This document shows positions 18,134 to 28,393 of a DNA stretch of 56,725 nt, in pieces (the stretch's first letter is position 1; every line of letters starts with the position of its first letter). The DNA lies in NCBI GenBank assembly GCA_947485165.1, contig CANKRG010000005.1, positions 1 to 56,725 of the forward strand, in the 5' to 3' direction. The position numbers were made by a program, and so were the translations under genes. The notes under the pieces were generated by a model. That model was not told where the DNA came from and did not search any database. It worked only from the letters and a program-made list of their open reading frames with translations. Source of the DNA: Comamonadaceae bacterium (GTDB lineage: Bacteria; Pseudomonadota; Gammaproteobacteria; Burkholderiales; Burkholderiaceae_C).

Positions 18134-19401
18134 TGGATCCTCGCGTATCAAATTTTGACGCTATTCCTAGTGCCGCACCAGCTGCCAGACATTCTAGACA
18201 AGCCAGCGTAGTTTGGGGATCGCGCATTGTGACCGTTGGTGGCAATGCGCCAGTTCGTATTCAGTCCATGACCAATACGGATACGGTTGACGCCATCGCC
18301 ACAGCCATTCAAATCAAAGAACTTGCGCTGGCTGGATCTGAAATGGTTCGGATCACCGTCAACACGCCAGAGGCGGCGCAACAAGTTCCCTACATTCGTG
18401 AACAACTTGACCGCATGGGCATTGATGTGCCGTTGGTAGGCGACTTTCATTACAACGGCCATCGTTTGTTGACTGATTTTCCAGATTGCGCACAGGCGCT
18501 GTCTAAGTATCGAATCAACCCAGGTAATGTTGGCAAGGGCGATAAAAAAGACAAACAATTCGGTCAAATGATAGAGGCGGCCATTCGCTGGAACAAAGCC
18601 GTCCGGATTGGTGTGAATTGGGGTAGTTTGGACCAAGAACTTTTGGCTAACTTGATGGATGCCAATGGACAAAGAGCCGAGCCTTGGGATGTCAAGCAAG
18701 TGATGTACGAAGCCTTGGCTACATCTGCGATTGATTCTGCAAAACTGGCTGAGAGCATGGGTTTGAGTGGCAATCAAATCATTTTGTCTTGCAAGGTCAG
18801 TGGCGTGCAAGATTTGATTTCTGTCTACCGTGGCTTATCTAAGCGTTGCGACTATGCACTGCACCTAGGCTTGACAGAAGCAGGCATGGGCACAAAAGGC
18901 ACGGTTGCATCCGCTACCGCTTTGTCAATCTTGCTTCAAGAAGGCATTGGCGATACGATTCGCGTGTCATTAACGCCCCAGCCCGGAGAGGCGCGTACGC
19001 AAGAGGTTTTGATCGCCTCTGAAATACTACAATCGATCGGTTTGCGTAGTTTTGTACCCAGCGTTACCGCTTGCCCTGGCTGCGGACGCACAACGAGTTC
19101 AACCTTTCAAGAATTGACCAAACAGATTGATGATTTTTTGCGTGCGCAAATGCCAGTTTGGAAAAACCAATACCCTGGCGTTGAAAAAATGAAAGTGGCC
19201 GTGATGGGTTGCATTGTTAACGGCCCGGGTGAGAGCAAGCATGCCGATATCGGCATCAGCTTGCCGGGTACGGGCGAAGCGCCGGCTGCCCCAGTTTATA
19301 TCGACGGTGAAAAAAGCGTGACTTTGCGTGGCGAAGGTATTGCACAAGAGTTTCAAGTCATCGTGGAAAAATACATTGAAAACCGCTATGGCAAAAAGTG
19401 A
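18133..19401 (+). CDS. ispG: 4-hydroxy-3-methylbut-2-enyl diphosphate synthase (flavodoxin)
   Basis: The product has 422 residues from the ATG at 18133, which shares its A with the rodZ stop (TGATG). It is IspG (GcpE), the 4Fe-4S enzyme of the MEP isoprenoid pathway. Cluster ligands are visible as CPGC (Cys314, Cys317) and [10 protein letters not shown] (Cys360, Glu367). [10 protein letters not shown] and GDFHYNGH are family landmarks. The gene overlaps the next one, hisS, by 14 bases, so translation of the two is coupled. Confidence 0.97.
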   Translation: MDPRVSNFDAIPSAAPAARHSRQASVVWGSRIVTVGGNAPVRIQSMTNTDTVDAIATAIQIKELALAGSEMVRITVNTPEAAQQVPYIREQLDRMGIDVPLVGDFHYNGHRLLTDFPDCAQALSKYRINPGNVGKGDKKDKQFGQMIEAAIRWNKAVRIGVNWGSLDQELLANLMDANGQRAEPWDVKQVMYEALATSAIDSAKLAESMGLSGNQIILSCKVSGVQDLISVYRGLSKRCDYALHLGLTEAGMGTKGTVASATALSILLQEGIGDTIRVSLTPQPGEARTQEVLIASEILQSIGLRSFVPSVTACPGCGRTTSSTFQELTKQIDDFLRAQMPVWKNQYPGVEKMKVAVMGCIVNGPGESKHADIGISLPGTGEAPAAPVYIDGEKSVTLRGEGIAQEFQVIVEKYIENRYGKK

Positions 19402-20677
19402 GAAATTAGTTGCCGTTAAAGGCATGAACGATATTTTGCCACCAGACTCAGCACGCTGGGAGTGGTTTGAAGCGCATGTGCGCGATGTGATGGCGGGTAG
19501 TGCTTACCGCAATATTCGTACGCCGATTGTTGAGCCAACCGCCTTGTTTGTACGTGGCACGGGTGAAACGACGGATATTGTTGAAAAAGAGATGTACTCT
19601 TTTGAGGACCGGTTGAACGGTGAGCAGCTTACGTTGCGACCTGAAAACACGCCAGGCGTGGTGCGTGCAGCTATTGAGCATAACCTAACCTACGAGGGCG
19701 GGAAGCGCCTGTATTACATGGGGCCGATGTTCAGGCATGAGCGTCCGCAGCGCGGCCGTTACCGCCAGTTTTACCAGCTCGGTGCAGAAGCTTTGGGCTT
19801 TGCGGGGCCTGAGGTTGATGCAGAATTAATGTTGTTAGTTGATCAAATATTTAAACGCTTGGGGGTTAAAAATATTCGCGTCGAAATCAACAGTCTTGGC
19901 ATTCCTTCAGAGCGCCAAGCGCACCGCGCGGCCTTGATTACATATTTTCAGCAACATGCCGATGTGCTTGATGCCGATGCCCAACGGCGCTTGCTTACCA
20001 ATCCACTGCGCATTTTGGATACTAAAAATCCTGCCATGCAAGTTTTGGTGCAAGCTGCGCCGCAACTACTGAGTTTTTTGGGTGAAGCATCACTCAAACA
20101 TCTGGATACCGTTCAACGACTTTTAACGGCTTGTGGCATGGCTTGGGCCGTTAACCCAAGGCTGGTACGTGGTCTAGATTATTACAGCCATACAGTTTTT
20201 GAGTTCATCACCACAGAGCTGGGTGCGCAAGGTACGGTTTGCGGTGGTGGGCGCTACGACGGTTTGTTTGAGGTTTTGGGTGGTAAACCCACCCCTGCGG
20301 TTGGTTGGGGCATGGGCATTGAGCGCGTGCTGGAGCTGCTCAAAGAGCAATCTATTGAAGCGTCGAATATCGTTTTAGACACGTACGCGATTGTTCCAGA
20401 CTTGGCTGATTCAATGTTGGTTGCTCCTGTCCTGCAAAAATTACGCGATCTAGGCATCAGCGTGCAAATGCATGCAACGGCTGATGGTGCTGCAGGCACG
20501 ATGAAAAGCCAATTCAAAAAAGCGGACGCCAGCGGCGCACGCTATGCCCTCGTATTTGGCGCTGAAGAACTGGCTAAACAGCAAGTTGCGGTGAAATCTT
20601 TGCGCGACGGGCAGGGTGCACAAACGCTGCAGTCCTTAGAATCCGTAGAATCATGGGCTAAAACCTTGAAATTTTAA
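19388..20677 (+). CDS. hisS: Histidyl-tRNA synthetase
   Basis: This 429-residue class II aminoacyl-tRNA synthetase starts at the ATG at 19388 ([20 protein letters not shown]), inside the end of ispG. Motif 2 is [20 protein letters not shown]. The two HisRS signatures are [12 protein letters not shown] and [14 protein letters not shown], and motif 3 is [14 protein letters not shown]. The C-terminal anticodon-binding domain is present. A longer in-frame opening from 19328 is not conserved. Downstream the sequence becomes a run of TTTAAAAT-like units (20668-20700). Confidence 0.97.
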   Translation: MAKSEKLVAVKGMNDILPPDSARWEWFEAHVRDVMAGSAYRNIRTPIVEPTALFVRGTGETTDIVEKEMYSFEDRLNGEQLTLRPENTPGVVRAAIEHNLTYEGGKRLYYMGPMFRHERPQRGRYRQFYQLGAEALGFAGPEVDAELMLLVDQIFKRLGVKNIRVEINSLGIPSERQAHRAALITYFQQHADVLDADAQRRLLTNPLRILDTKNPAMQVLVQAAPQLLSFLGEASLKHLDTVQRLLTACGMAWAVNPRLVRGLDYYSHTVFEFITTELGAQGTVCGGGRYDGLFEVLGGKPTPAVGWGMGIERVLELLKEQSIEASNIVLDTYAIVPDLADSMLVAPVLQKLRDLGISVQMHATADGAAGTMKSQFKKADASGARYALVFGAEELAKQQVAVKSLRDGQGAQTLQSLESVESWAKTLKF

Positions 20678-20759
20678 AATTTAAAATCTTAAAATCTCAA
20701 GTCAAGTTTTCAAAACACGTATCTTTAGTATTTCACTTTTTTTATAAATAAGTATTTTT

Positions 20760-21458
20760 ATGGCAAACCATCTCGACCTAGACGAACAAGAACAACTGGA
20801 CCAATTCAAGCATTTTTGGAAGCAATACGGCAACCTGATTACTTGGGTGTTGATCGTGGTTTTAGGTGCTTTTGCCGCTTGGAACGCTTACCAATACTGG
20901 CAACGCAGCCAAGCCACGCAGGCTGCCGCTATGTTTGATGAGGTTGAGCGCAGTATTGCCACAGGCGATGTGGCTAAGGTTGAGCGTGCTTTGTCAGACA
21001 TGAATGCCAAATTCGGTTCCAGCTTGTATGCGCAGCAAGCCGGTTTGCTGGCTGCTAAAACGTTTTACGAAAAAGGCAATCTTGATGCCAGTAAAAAAGC
21101 CTTGGCTACCGTCGCTGAAAAAGCATCTGATGTCGGCTACCAAGCCATCGCTAAGTTGCGTTTGTCAAGCGCGCTGATTGAAAGCAAAAATTACGACGAT
21201 GCTCTGAAACAAGTGTCTGGTACTTTCCCCAAAGAGTTTCAACCCATGGCCGCTGACCGCCGCGGTGATGTGCTGGCTTTGCAGGACAAACCTGCAGAAG
21301 CGAAGGCTGAATACGTCAAAGCGTACAAAGGTTTTGACGAGAAGTCTGGCTACCGCCGTTTGGTGGAAGTCAAGTTGAACGCCTTGGGTGGTGACCCAGT
21401 CACAACAGTTGTTACAGATATAGCAGCTAAAGACACCGCTGCGGAGCCGAAAAAATGA
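20760..21458 (+). CDS. yfgM: YfgM-like single-pass membrane TPR protein
   Basis: The 232-residue protein has a short cytoplasmic N-terminus, one transmembrane helix (about 25-44, NLITWVLIVVLGAFAAWNAY) and a periplasmic TPR-like domain (family DUF2133/YfgM). In E. coli YfgM binds the Sec translocon-associated chaperone PpiD and participates in envelope protein traffic. The gene follows hisS after 82 very AT-rich bases that lack a Shine-Dalgarno. It overlaps bamB by four bases (ATGA), the standard yfgM-bamB pair. Confidence 0.88.
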   Translation: MANHLDLDEQEQLDQFKHFWKQYGNLITWVLIVVLGAFAAWNAYQYWQRSQATQAAAMFDEVERSIATGDVAKVERALSDMNAKFGSSLYAQQAGLLAAKTFYEKGNLDASKKALATVAEKASDVGYQAIAKLRLSSALIESKNYDDALKQVSGTFPKEFQPMAADRRGDVLALQDKPAEAKAEYVKAYKGFDEKSGYRRLVEVKLNALGGDPVTTVVTDIAAKDTAAEPKK

Positions 21459-22651
21459 ATTTTTGGGGGCTAGCTTTTAATCTCGCATTACGTCGTATTG
21501 GCGGCGTCGTATGGCTTGCCTCGGCGTTAAGTTTGCTGGCTGGATGTGCAAGTGTGAGTTCCACTTTAGGGTTGGGTTCGGGTGAAAAACCCAAACCAAA
21601 TGAACTTGCAGTCAATACACCAAAGCTGGCTGTGCGTTTGGTTTGGTCAAGTAATATTAATGCCATAAATTTTCCGTTAAATATAGATGTAGCCATCGTA
21701 AATTCCGCTAAAGATGCTATTGTTAATGTAGCAAGTGGCGATGGTATTGTTGTTCGTTTAGATGCGGCTAGCGGACGTGAATTGTGGCGTACCCAGTCTG
21801 GTAAAACCTTGGCTGCGGGCGTAGGCTCAGACGCTGGTTTTGCAGCAGTTGTGACGACCTCGAACGAGTTGATCACTTTTAACAATGGCCGTGAAGCATG
21901 GCGGCAAAAACTCAGTAATGCAAGCTACACCGCGCCTTTGGTTTCCGGCGGCAAGGTGTTTGTTTTGGGTGCTGATCGCGCGATATCTGCGTTTGAATTG
22001 GCTGACGGTAAAAAGCTGTGGTCACAGAAAAAATCAGCCGAAGCTTTGACTTTGCGCCAATCTGGCGTTTTGTTGATAGTGTCAGATACCTTGGTGTCCA
22101 GCTCATCTGGTCGTTTGTTGGGCATCAACCCCCTGGATGGCAACGTCCGCTGGAGCACACCCATTGCCACCGCGCGCGGCACCAATGATATTGAGCGCTT
22201 GGTAGACTTGGTCGGCCGCGTGTCAAATGACAGCGATGTTGTGTGTGCACGCGCTTACCGCGTCAGCGTTGGCTGCGTCAACACCTTGCGAGGTAATTTG
22301 GTGTGGACCAAGCCAGCCGTGGGGTTGGAGGGCGTTCAGGGCGATGCTCGCACCCTGTTTGGCACAGAATCGGATGGTAAAGTCATCGCTTGGAACCGCG
22401 CGAATGGTGAACGCCTGTGGCAGACGGAACATCTGCTCAACCGAAATTTGTCCGCCCCTGCCGTGCTGGAAAAGGCGATTGCCGTGGGAGACAGCGCAGG
22501 ATTGGTGCATTTCTTCTCTAAAATCGACGGCTCGCCACTGAATCGTTTGACAACGGACGGCTCTGCCATGGCTGCTGCGCCAGTGGTTGTGGGCAATACG
22601 CTGGTGGTGGTTACACGCAATGGTGGTGTTTTTGGGTTCGTGGCCGAGTAA
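21455..22651 (+). CDS. bamB: Outer-membrane assembly lipoprotein BamB
   Basis: The 398-residue product has a lipoprotein signal peptide with lipobox LAGC (Cys31). An eight-bladed PQQ-like beta-propeller follows, with repeated 'DGxxxW/RLDAASGRELWRT, FELADGKKLWSQ, INPLDGNVRWS, WNRANGERLWQ' blades. BamB is the propeller accessory protein of the Bam complex and binds BamA. It is translationally coupled to yfgM by an ATGA overlap. The partner BamD lies at 10646. Confidence 0.95.
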   Translation: MNFWGLAFNLALRRIGGVVWLASALSLLAGCASVSSTLGLGSGEKPKPNELAVNTPKLAVRLVWSSNINAINFPLNIDVAIVNSAKDAIVNVASGDGIVVRLDAASGRELWRTQSGKTLAAGVGSDAGFAAVVTTSNELITFNNGREAWRQKLSNASYTAPLVSGGKVFVLGADRAISAFELADGKKLWSQKKSAEALTLRQSGVLLIVSDTLVSSSSGRLLGINPLDGNVRWSTPIATARGTNDIERLVDLVGRVSNDSDVVCARAYRVSVGCVNTLRGNLVWTKPAVGLEGVQGDARTLFGTESDGKVIAWNRANGERLWQTEHLLNRNLSAPAVLEKAIAVGDSAGLVHFFSKIDGSPLNRLTTDGSAMAAAPVVVGNTLVVVTRNGGVFGFVAE

Positions 22652-22770
22652 GGCAGAGTAAAATGGCTAACCTGGCAAATAGTGCTAGAAATTCGGCAGC
22701 TTGCCACCCTCTCTGTTGCAGACGCCCACTCTGCACATAAAAATAATAAAAAGAAAATGAAACCTGCCGT

Positions 22771-24123
22771 ATGAAACCTGTATTAGCCCTTGTTGGCCGT
22801 CCAAACGTCGGCAAATCTACCCTTTTTAACCGCTTGACCAAAACGCGCGATGCCATCGTGGCTGATTTTGCGGGTTTGACGCGTGACCGGCACTATGGCA
22901 ACGGCAAACAAGGCAAACTCGAATACATCGTCATTGACACGGGTGGTTTCGAGCCCGACGCTGAGACCGGCATTTACAAAGAAATGGCCAAACAAACCCG
23001 CCAAGCTGTGGCTGAAGCGGATGTGGTTATCTTCATGCTCGATGCCCGCTCTGGCGTATGCGCACAAGACCACGACATAGCCAAATACCTGCGAAAACTG
23101 GGTAAAATCTGTCTCTTAGTGGCGAATAAAGCCGAAGGCATGACCAACAGCCACCAGTTGGGTGAGTTTTTTGAGCTGGGCTTGGGCGATGTGCATGGCA
23201 TTTCCGCCTCGCATGGTCAGGGCACACGTGAATTGGTTGATTTGGCATTCCATACGCTGCAAGTGGGTGCGCCTGAAGCCGAAGAAGAGATTGACAACGG
23301 TGCTATCAAACTGGCAGTCGCCGGCCGCCCCAATGTGGGGAAATCAACACTCATCAACACTTGGTTAGGCGAAGAGCGCTTGGTCGCTTTTGACTTACCG
23401 GGCACCACACGCGACGCTATATCTGTACCTTTTGAGCGTGATGGCCAGCTTTTTGAGCTGATAGACACCGCAGGTCTGCGCCGCAAAGGTCAGGTTTTTG
23501 AGGCGATTGAGAAGTTTTCCGTCGTCAAAACCCTGCAAGCCATTGCCACAGCCAACGTCGTTTTGCTGTTGATTGACGCTGAGCAGGGCGTGACCGATCA
23601 AGATGCCCACATAGCGGGTTACATCTTAGAAAGCGGCCGTGCGGTGGTGATTGCCATCAACAAGTGGGATGCGGTAGATGCTTACCAGCGCGATTTGGTA
23701 CAACGCTCGATTGAAACGCGTTTGTCTTTCTTGAAATTTGCCGAATTGCACTTCATTTCCGCTAAAAAACGCCAAGGTTTGGGCCCAGTTTGGACTTCTA
23801 TTGCCAAAGCGCACCGCTCTGCCACCATCAAGATGACAACGCCGGTTTTGACGCGTTTGCTGTTAGAGGCGACCCAATTCCAAAGCCCAGAGCGCGCTGG
23901 CATGTTCCGTCCCAAGTTGCGGTATGCGCATCAAGGTGGTATGAATCCGCCCGTTATCGTGGTTCATGGCAACTCGCTGGAGCACGTATCTGCCTCGTAC
24001 AAGCGCTTTTTAGAAGGGCGTTTCCGTAAAGAATTCAAACTGGTGGGTACGCCGCTGCGTATTGAGATGAAAACCAGTACCAACCCGTACGCAGGCAAAG
24101 AAAGCAACCGAGTCAGGGAATAA
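22771..24123 (+). CDS. der: Ribosome assembly GTPase Der (EngA)
   Basis: This 450-residue protein has two tandem GTPase domains. The first P-loop is GRPNVGKST (9-17), with switch DTGGF and NKAEG; the second begins at residue 185, again GRPNVGKST, with DTAGL and NKWD. A C-terminal KH-like domain follows (from about 360). Der acts in 50S subunit biogenesis. It is preceded by 119 bases after bamB that contain no gene. Confidence 0.97.
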   Translation: MKPVLALVGRPNVGKSTLFNRLTKTRDAIVADFAGLTRDRHYGNGKQGKLEYIVIDTGGFEPDAETGIYKEMAKQTRQAVAEADVVIFMLDARSGVCAQDHDIAKYLRKLGKICLLVANKAEGMTNSHQLGEFFELGLGDVHGISASHGQGTRELVDLAFHTLQVGAPEAEEEIDNGAIKLAVAGRPNVGKSTLINTWLGEERLVAFDLPGTTRDAISVPFERDGQLFELIDTAGLRRKGQVFEAIEKFSVVKTLQAIATANVVLLLIDAEQGVTDQDAHIAGYILESGRAVVIAINKWDAVDAYQRDLVQRSIETRLSFLKFAELHFISAKKRQGLGPVWTSIAKAHRSATIKMTTPVLTRLLLEATQFQSPERAGMFRPKLRYAHQGGMNPPVIVVHGNSLEHVSASYKRFLEGRFRKEFKLVGTPLRIEMKTSTNPYAGKESNRVRE

Positions 24124-24154
24124 CCTCATTTTTAGGGTTAAATATGGCTCGAAA

Positions 24155-24193
24155 TAGCGTATTTATTGCCCTAAATGCTATTAAAAACATAGC
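24155..24193 (-). repeat. Dispersed repeat copy C, upstream of hfq
   Basis: On the minus strand the core reads GGCAATAAATACG-CTA (24155-24170), lacking the CCGG seen elsewhere. It is preceded by the arm GCTATGTTTTTAATAGC (24177-24193), nearly the same as in copy D. It lies in the 265-base gap 24124-24388 before hfq. The rest of that gap is AT-rich, and I see no secure promoter. Confidence 0.6.
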
Positions 24194-24388
24194 AAAATAT
24201 ATTGCCTATTGAAATGGTTTAAATTGCCCTCATTGTCTTAAATGGTTATTCGGGTATTAAATTGAATTTCCCGTAATTTCACAGCTTATTGCAGATACCA
24301 AGGTAAATGTGACTGGAAGCTGTGGTAATGTTAAGTCCCTTGTGTATTCTAAAAAATTTATAAACTACGTTTGAACACGGAGCATATC

Positions 24389-24661
24389 GTGACCAATAAA
24401 GGCCAACTCTTGCAAGACCCATTCCTCAACCAACTTCGCCGCGAACACGTGCCAGTGTCGATTTATCTCGTCAACGGCATCAAGCTCCAAGGCCAAGTCG
24501 AATCCTTCGACCAATATGTCATTTTGTTGCGCAACACCGTGACGCAAATGGTCTACAAGCACGCCATTTCTACCATCGTGCCAGGCAGAGCGGTCAATTT
24601 CCAAGCCGCTGTTGACGATGGCCAAGCTGCGCCTGCCGCAGCACCGTCCGTTGCCAGCTAA
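24389..24661 (+). CDS. hfq: RNA chaperone Hfq
   Basis: The product has 90 residues starting at GTG 24389, which gives the conserved N-terminus [14 protein letters not shown] and is served by CGGAG (24378-24382). The frame opens earlier with a TTG, but that extension is not conserved. Sm1 and Sm2 motifs are present. RNA-contact residues include Gln9, Asp10 and the Tyr56-Lys57-His58 motif. A short Ala/Pro tail follows the Sm fold. Hfq pairs small RNAs with mRNAs. hflX starts 17 bases downstream. Confidence 0.97.
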   Translation: MTNKGQLLQDPFLNQLRREHVPVSIYLVNGIKLQGQVESFDQYVILLRNTVTQMVYKHAISTIVPGRAVNFQAAVDDGQAAPAAAPSVAS

Positions 24662-24678
24662 GCTAGGTAAGTCAAGCA

Positions 24679-25875
24679 GTGTCTGACGTGAAAGCTGCGC
24701 TGACCATATTGGTGGGCGTGGATTTTGGCCATGCCAACTTTGATGTTGAGCTTGAAGAGCTGGCCTTGTTGGCTGAATCGGCTGGTTTGCAGCCGGTAGC
24801 GCGCATCACCTGCAAGCGTAAAGCACCCGATGCCGCCTTGTTCGTAGGAACAGGCAAAGCTGACGAAATCAAGCTGCTCGCCTTGCAAATGGGCGCAACT
24901 GAGGTGTTGTTTGACCAAGCCTTGAGCCCAGCACAGCAACGAAACCTTGAGAAAACACTGGAGTTGCCCGTCAACGACCGTATTTTTTTGATTCTACAAA
25001 TCTTCGCCCAGCGTGCCCGTAGCCATGAGGGTAAATTGCAGGTGGAGCTGGCCAAATTGCAGTATTTAAGCACGCGGCTGGTGCGTCGTTGGTCGCATTT
25101 AGAGCGTCAAAGCGGCGGTATCGGCATGCGCGGTGGCCCAGGCGAAAAGCAAATCGAGTTGGACAAACGAATTATCAGCGACTCCATCAAACGCACCAAA
25201 GAGCGCCTGGAAAAGGTCAAAAAACAGCGAAACACGCAACGCCGTCAGCGTGATAAGCGCCAAACCTTCAACATTTCACTGGTCGGCTATACCAATGCTG
25301 GTAAATCTACCTTGTTCAACGCCTTGGTCAAAGCCCGCGCTTATGCGGCAGACCAGCTGTTTGCCACGCTGGATACCACCACGCGCCAGCTGTATTTAGA
25401 AAATGCTGGCAATAGGGCAGACGGCGGTGCGGGTCGTACGGTCTCGCTGTCGGATACGGTGGGTTTCATCCGAAATTTGCCGCACGGCTTGGTCGATGCT
25501 TTTCGCGCAACTTTGCAAGAGGCGATTGATGCGGACTTGTTGATTCATGTGGTCGATGCTGCAAATCCAGGCTACCCTGAGCAGATTGCCGAAGTGCAAC
25601 GGGTCTTGAAAGACATTGGTGCAGATACTGTGCCGCAGCTCTTGGTCTTTAACAAACTGGATGCTCTTGAAATATCGCATATACCGCTTCAACTAAGCGA
25701 TATGTATGAAATTGAAGGTGTCGACATGCCGCGGATATTTGTCAGTGCTCAAACAGGTGCTGGTTTGCCGCAGCTGCGTGCGCATTTGGCAAAGACTGTG
25801 CAAGAGGCTATGGCGGCTTGGGAACAAGGCGATAATTCAGTCTATGATCCTCGCTTTGGGATTGTTGAGAGCTGA
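24679..25875 (+). CDS. hflX: GTPase HflX
   Basis: This 398-residue protein starts at GTG 24679 with a weak SD. The N-terminal HflX domain is followed by a coiled-coil linker (ISDSIKRTKERLEKVKKQRNT). The GTPase domain has P-loop GYTNAGKST (203-211), DTVGF and NKLD. HflX splits stalled or heat-damaged 70S ribosomes. The hfq-hflX-hflK-hflC order matches that of other proteobacteria. Confidence 0.96.
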   Translation: MSDVKAALTILVGVDFGHANFDVELEELALLAESAGLQPVARITCKRKAPDAALFVGTGKADEIKLLALQMGATEVLFDQALSPAQQRNLEKTLELPVNDRIFLILQIFAQRARSHEGKLQVELAKLQYLSTRLVRRWSHLERQSGGIGMRGGPGEKQIELDKRIISDSIKRTKERLEKVKKQRNTQRRQRDKRQTFNISLVGYTNAGKSTLFNALVKARAYAADQLFATLDTTTRQLYLENAGNRADGGAGRTVSLSDTVGFIRNLPHGLVDAFRATLQEAIDADLLIHVVDAANPGYPEQIAEVQRVLKDIGADTVPQLLVFNKLDALEISHIPLQLSDMYEIEGVDMPRIFVSAQTGAGLPQLRAHLAKTVQEAMAAWEQGDNSVYDPRFGIVES

Positions 25876-25921
25876 ACAGTGAATTGAAAAGTACGAGAAT
25901 TAGAAAGTACGATATAAAAAT

Positions 25922-27343
25922 ATGAATACCAATCTACGAACGGTTAATTTACACACTGCAGAGCGGGGCGGACTGCTGCAGCGTTTCAAATTTGGGCTGC
26001 AAGGCATGTTTAACTTAAATGATTCCAAATGGGGTCGTGAAGGGGAGAAGCCAACCGGCGATGGCGCAGATTTGCCGCCTGTGCCGCCGAGCTCACTGCC
26101 TCAGACTCAAGACGACAAGCCTAGTCAGCAACAGCCGCGTGGCGGCAACAAACCCAATGCAGGCCCGCCTGATTTGGACGAGCTGTGGCGTGATTTCAAC
26201 AAAAAGTTGAATGGCTGGCTGGGTGGCGCAAGCAACAAAGGTCGCCCGCAAAACAACAACCAAAGCGGCGGTAATGGCGATGGCGGCGGTGGCTTCCTGC
26301 CTGACATGAAAAGTGCTGGCCTTGGCGTCGGTTTGATAGTTGGCGTGTTGGCGCTCATTTGGCTGGGCACCGGTTTCTTTATCGTGCAAGAGGGGCAGCA
26401 AGCTGTGATCACCCGCTTTGGTGAACTCAAAGGCACCCGCGAAGCTGGTTTTAACTGGCGCATGCCTTACCCCATTGAGCGCCATGAAACTGTAGCGTTG
26501 ACGCAGTTGCGTTCTATCGAAATTGGTAAGGGTTCTACTGGGCAGGCAACGGGGTTGAAAGACTCATCGATGTTGACGCAAGATGAGAATATTGTGGACA
26601 TCAAATTCACCATTCAATACCGTCTGAAAAGCGCCGCAGACTATCTTTTTCAAAACCGCAACCCTGATGATGCAGTTTCAAAAGCTGCGGAATCCGCCAT
26701 TCGCGAAGTGGTTGGACGCGGTAACATGGATGCGGTGTTGAGCAAAGACCGTGAATCGATTCAGCGCGATGTGGTGAAAAGTGTTCAGTCACAGCTTGAT
26801 CGGTATAAAACCGGTATTCAAATCCAAACTGTGAACATTCAAAACGTGCAGCCACCTGAACAGGTGCAAGCGGCATTTGACGACGCCCTTAAAGCCGGCC
26901 AAGACCGTGACCGTCTTAAAAACGAAGGTCAAGCTTATGCCAATGACGTGATTCCTCGCGCCAAAGGTACAGCAGCGCGCTTGAAAGAAGAGGCGGATGG
27001 CTACAAAGCCAACGTCATTGCACGTGCCGAGGGCGATGGCGAACGCTTCAAGTCGATTCAAGCCGAGTATCAAAAAGCACCCCAAGTCACACGTGACCGC
27101 CTGTATTTAGACGCGATGCAGCAAATCTACAGCAGCGTGACCAAAGTGGTGGTTGATTCCAAGCAGGGTAACAACATGCTGTATTTGCCGCTAGACAAAA
27201 TCATGCAAATGGCGAATAACCCGAGCGCAGACATCACTGTTTTACCTAACACCAGCGCGCCAGTCACAGCGCCTGCGCCTACAGCCACGGTTGATGCCCG
27301 CACTCGCGACGCCAGCCGCTCGCGTGACCGTGATGGCCGTTGA
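25922..27343 (+). CDS. hflK: FtsH modulator subunit HflK
   Basis: The 473-residue product has a cytoplasmic N-terminus rich in Gly, Asn, Pro and Gln (about 30-130). One transmembrane helix (about 131-154, GLGVGLIVGVLALIWLGTGF) precedes an SPFH/band-7 domain (EEGQQAVITRFGE..., DENIVDIKFTIQYR). The C-terminus is helical and then Ala/Thr/Pro-rich. HflK and HflC form a large membrane cage around the FtsH protease. hflC follows 24 bases later. Confidence 0.95.
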   Translation: MNTNLRTVNLHTAERGGLLQRFKFGLQGMFNLNDSKWGREGEKPTGDGADLPPVPPSSLPQTQDDKPSQQQPRGGNKPNAGPPDLDELWRDFNKKLNGWLGGASNKGRPQNNNQSGGNGDGGGGFLPDMKSAGLGVGLIVGVLALIWLGTGFFIVQEGQQAVITRFGELKGTREAGFNWRMPYPIERHETVALTQLRSIEIGKGSTGQATGLKDSSMLTQDENIVDIKFTIQYRLKSAADYLFQNRNPDDAVSKAAESAIREVVGRGNMDAVLSKDRESIQRDVVKSVQSQLDRYKTGIQIQTVNIQNVQPPEQVQAAFDDALKAGQDRDRLKNEGQAYANDVIPRAKGTAARLKEEADGYKANVIARAEGDGERFKSIQAEYQKAPQVTRDRLYLDAMQQIYSSVTKVVVDSKQGNNMLYLPLDKIMQMANNPSADITVLPNTSAPVTAPAPTATVDARTRDASRSRDRDGR

Positions 27344-27367
27344 TTTGACCGATTGGAATACAAGAAT

Positions 27368-28282
27368 ATGAACAAAATTGGACTCATCATTTCATCACTG
27401 CTGATTGGTGTCGCAGTGCTCGCATCGACCCTGTTTGTGGTCGATCAACGTCAATTTGGCGTGTTGTACTCGTTTGGGCAGATTAAAGAGGTCATCACTG
27501 AGCCTGGTCTGCGTTTCAAGCTGCCGCAACCATTTCAAAACGTGATCTTCTTGGATCGCAGGGTATTGACCTTGGACAGTCCAGAAACGGGCTCGATTCA
27601 AACTGCTGAAAAGAAAAACTTGGTGGTTGATTGGTTGGTCAAATGGCGTATTGCTGACCCTAAGCAGTTCATTCGTAACAACTCAGGCGGCGCGAATATT
27701 TCTACCGCTGAGCAGCGTTTGACCTCTGTGGTGCAAGACGCACTGAATTCTGAAGTGACCAAGCGCACCGTGAAAGACGTGTTGTCAACAGACCGCGACA
27801 AAATCATGTTGGGCGTCCAGCAGCGACTGGTGGATGATGCCAAGACCTTTGGTATCGAAATCGTCGATGTGCGCATCAAACGGGTGGACTTTCCGCCTTC
27901 GGTGGCTGATTCGGTTTTTCAGCGTATGAAATCTGAGCGCCAGCAAGTGGCCAACGAATTACGTTCTACAGGTGGCGCAGAAGGCGAAAAAATCCGCGCT
28001 GATGCTGACCGTCAGCGTGACGTGTTGGTGGCAGAAGCTTACCGCGATGCGCAAAAAGTCAAAGGCGAGGGCGATGCCAAAGCCGCGACTTTGTATGCCG
28101 ATGCCTTTGGTCGCGACCCGCAATTTGCCCAGTTTTACCGCAGTTTGGACGCTTACAAGGCCAGTTTTAGTAAGAAAAGCGATGTTTTGGTGTTAGATCC
28201 AAATTCGTCAGAATTCTTCAAAACGATGCGTAATGGAGGAAATGGCGGCGGTTCAGCTGGCGCGGCTTCTAAAGCCAAGTAA
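27368..28282 (+). CDS. hflC: FtsH modulator subunit HflC
   Basis: The product has 304 residues from the ATG at 27368 (MNKIGLIISSLLIG). An in-frame start 5 codons earlier lacks support. One N-terminal membrane anchor is followed by an SPFH domain (VVDQRQFGVLYSFGQIKEVI..., KNLVVDWLVKWRI) and a helical region with ADADRQRDVLVAEAYRDAQ. It pairs with HflK. In related genomes hisZ and purA commonly follow hflC; here the next gene is rpsO. Confidence 0.96.
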   Translation: MNKIGLIISSLLIGVAVLASTLFVVDQRQFGVLYSFGQIKEVITEPGLRFKLPQPFQNVIFLDRRVLTLDSPETGSIQTAEKKNLVVDWLVKWRIADPKQFIRNNSGGANISTAEQRLTSVVQDALNSEVTKRTVKDVLSTDRDKIMLGVQQRLVDDAKTFGIEIVDVRIKRVDFPPSVADSVFQRMKSERQQVANELRSTGGAEGEKIRADADRQRDVLVAEAYRDAQKVKGEGDAKAATLYADAFGRDPQFAQFYRSLDAYKASFSKKSDVLVLDPNSSEFFKTMRNGGNGGGSAGAASKAK

Positions 28283-28315
28283 ATCTTGAGCTGCCCGAGT
28301 TAATCTAGGCATACA

Positions 28316-28351
28316 GCAAAGCTATTTCGAGGTATAATCGAATAGCTTTGC
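28316..28351 (+). promoter_or_regulatory. rpsO promoter region embedded in an inverted repeat
   Basis: GCAAAGCTATT (28316-28326) and AATAGCTTTGC (28341-28351) are exact reverse complements. A consensus -10 box TATAAT at 28333-28338 lies in the loop. I see no clear -35. The arms could also end hflC transcripts, although no T-run follows. The only ready reading is that rpsO transcription starts near 28345. Confidence 0.5.
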
Positions 28352-28366
28352 ATGTCGCAAGGCGCA

Positions 28367-28393
28367 CGTTAGCCGCACTTCCAATGGCTAACG
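28367..28393 (+). promoter_or_regulatory. Hairpin in the rpsO leader, possible S15 autoregulatory site
   Basis: CGTTAGCC (28367-28374) pairs perfectly with GGCTAACG (28386-28393) around an 11-nt loop, about 30 bases before the rpsO ATG. S15 is known to repress its own translation through leader structures that differ between lineages; that this is one of them is inference. Confidence 0.4.

Noticed and set aside
24340-24366. TTGTGT and TAAACT as an hfq promoter
   Set aside because: Spacing of 15 bases and weak boxes; not better than chance in AT-rich DNA.
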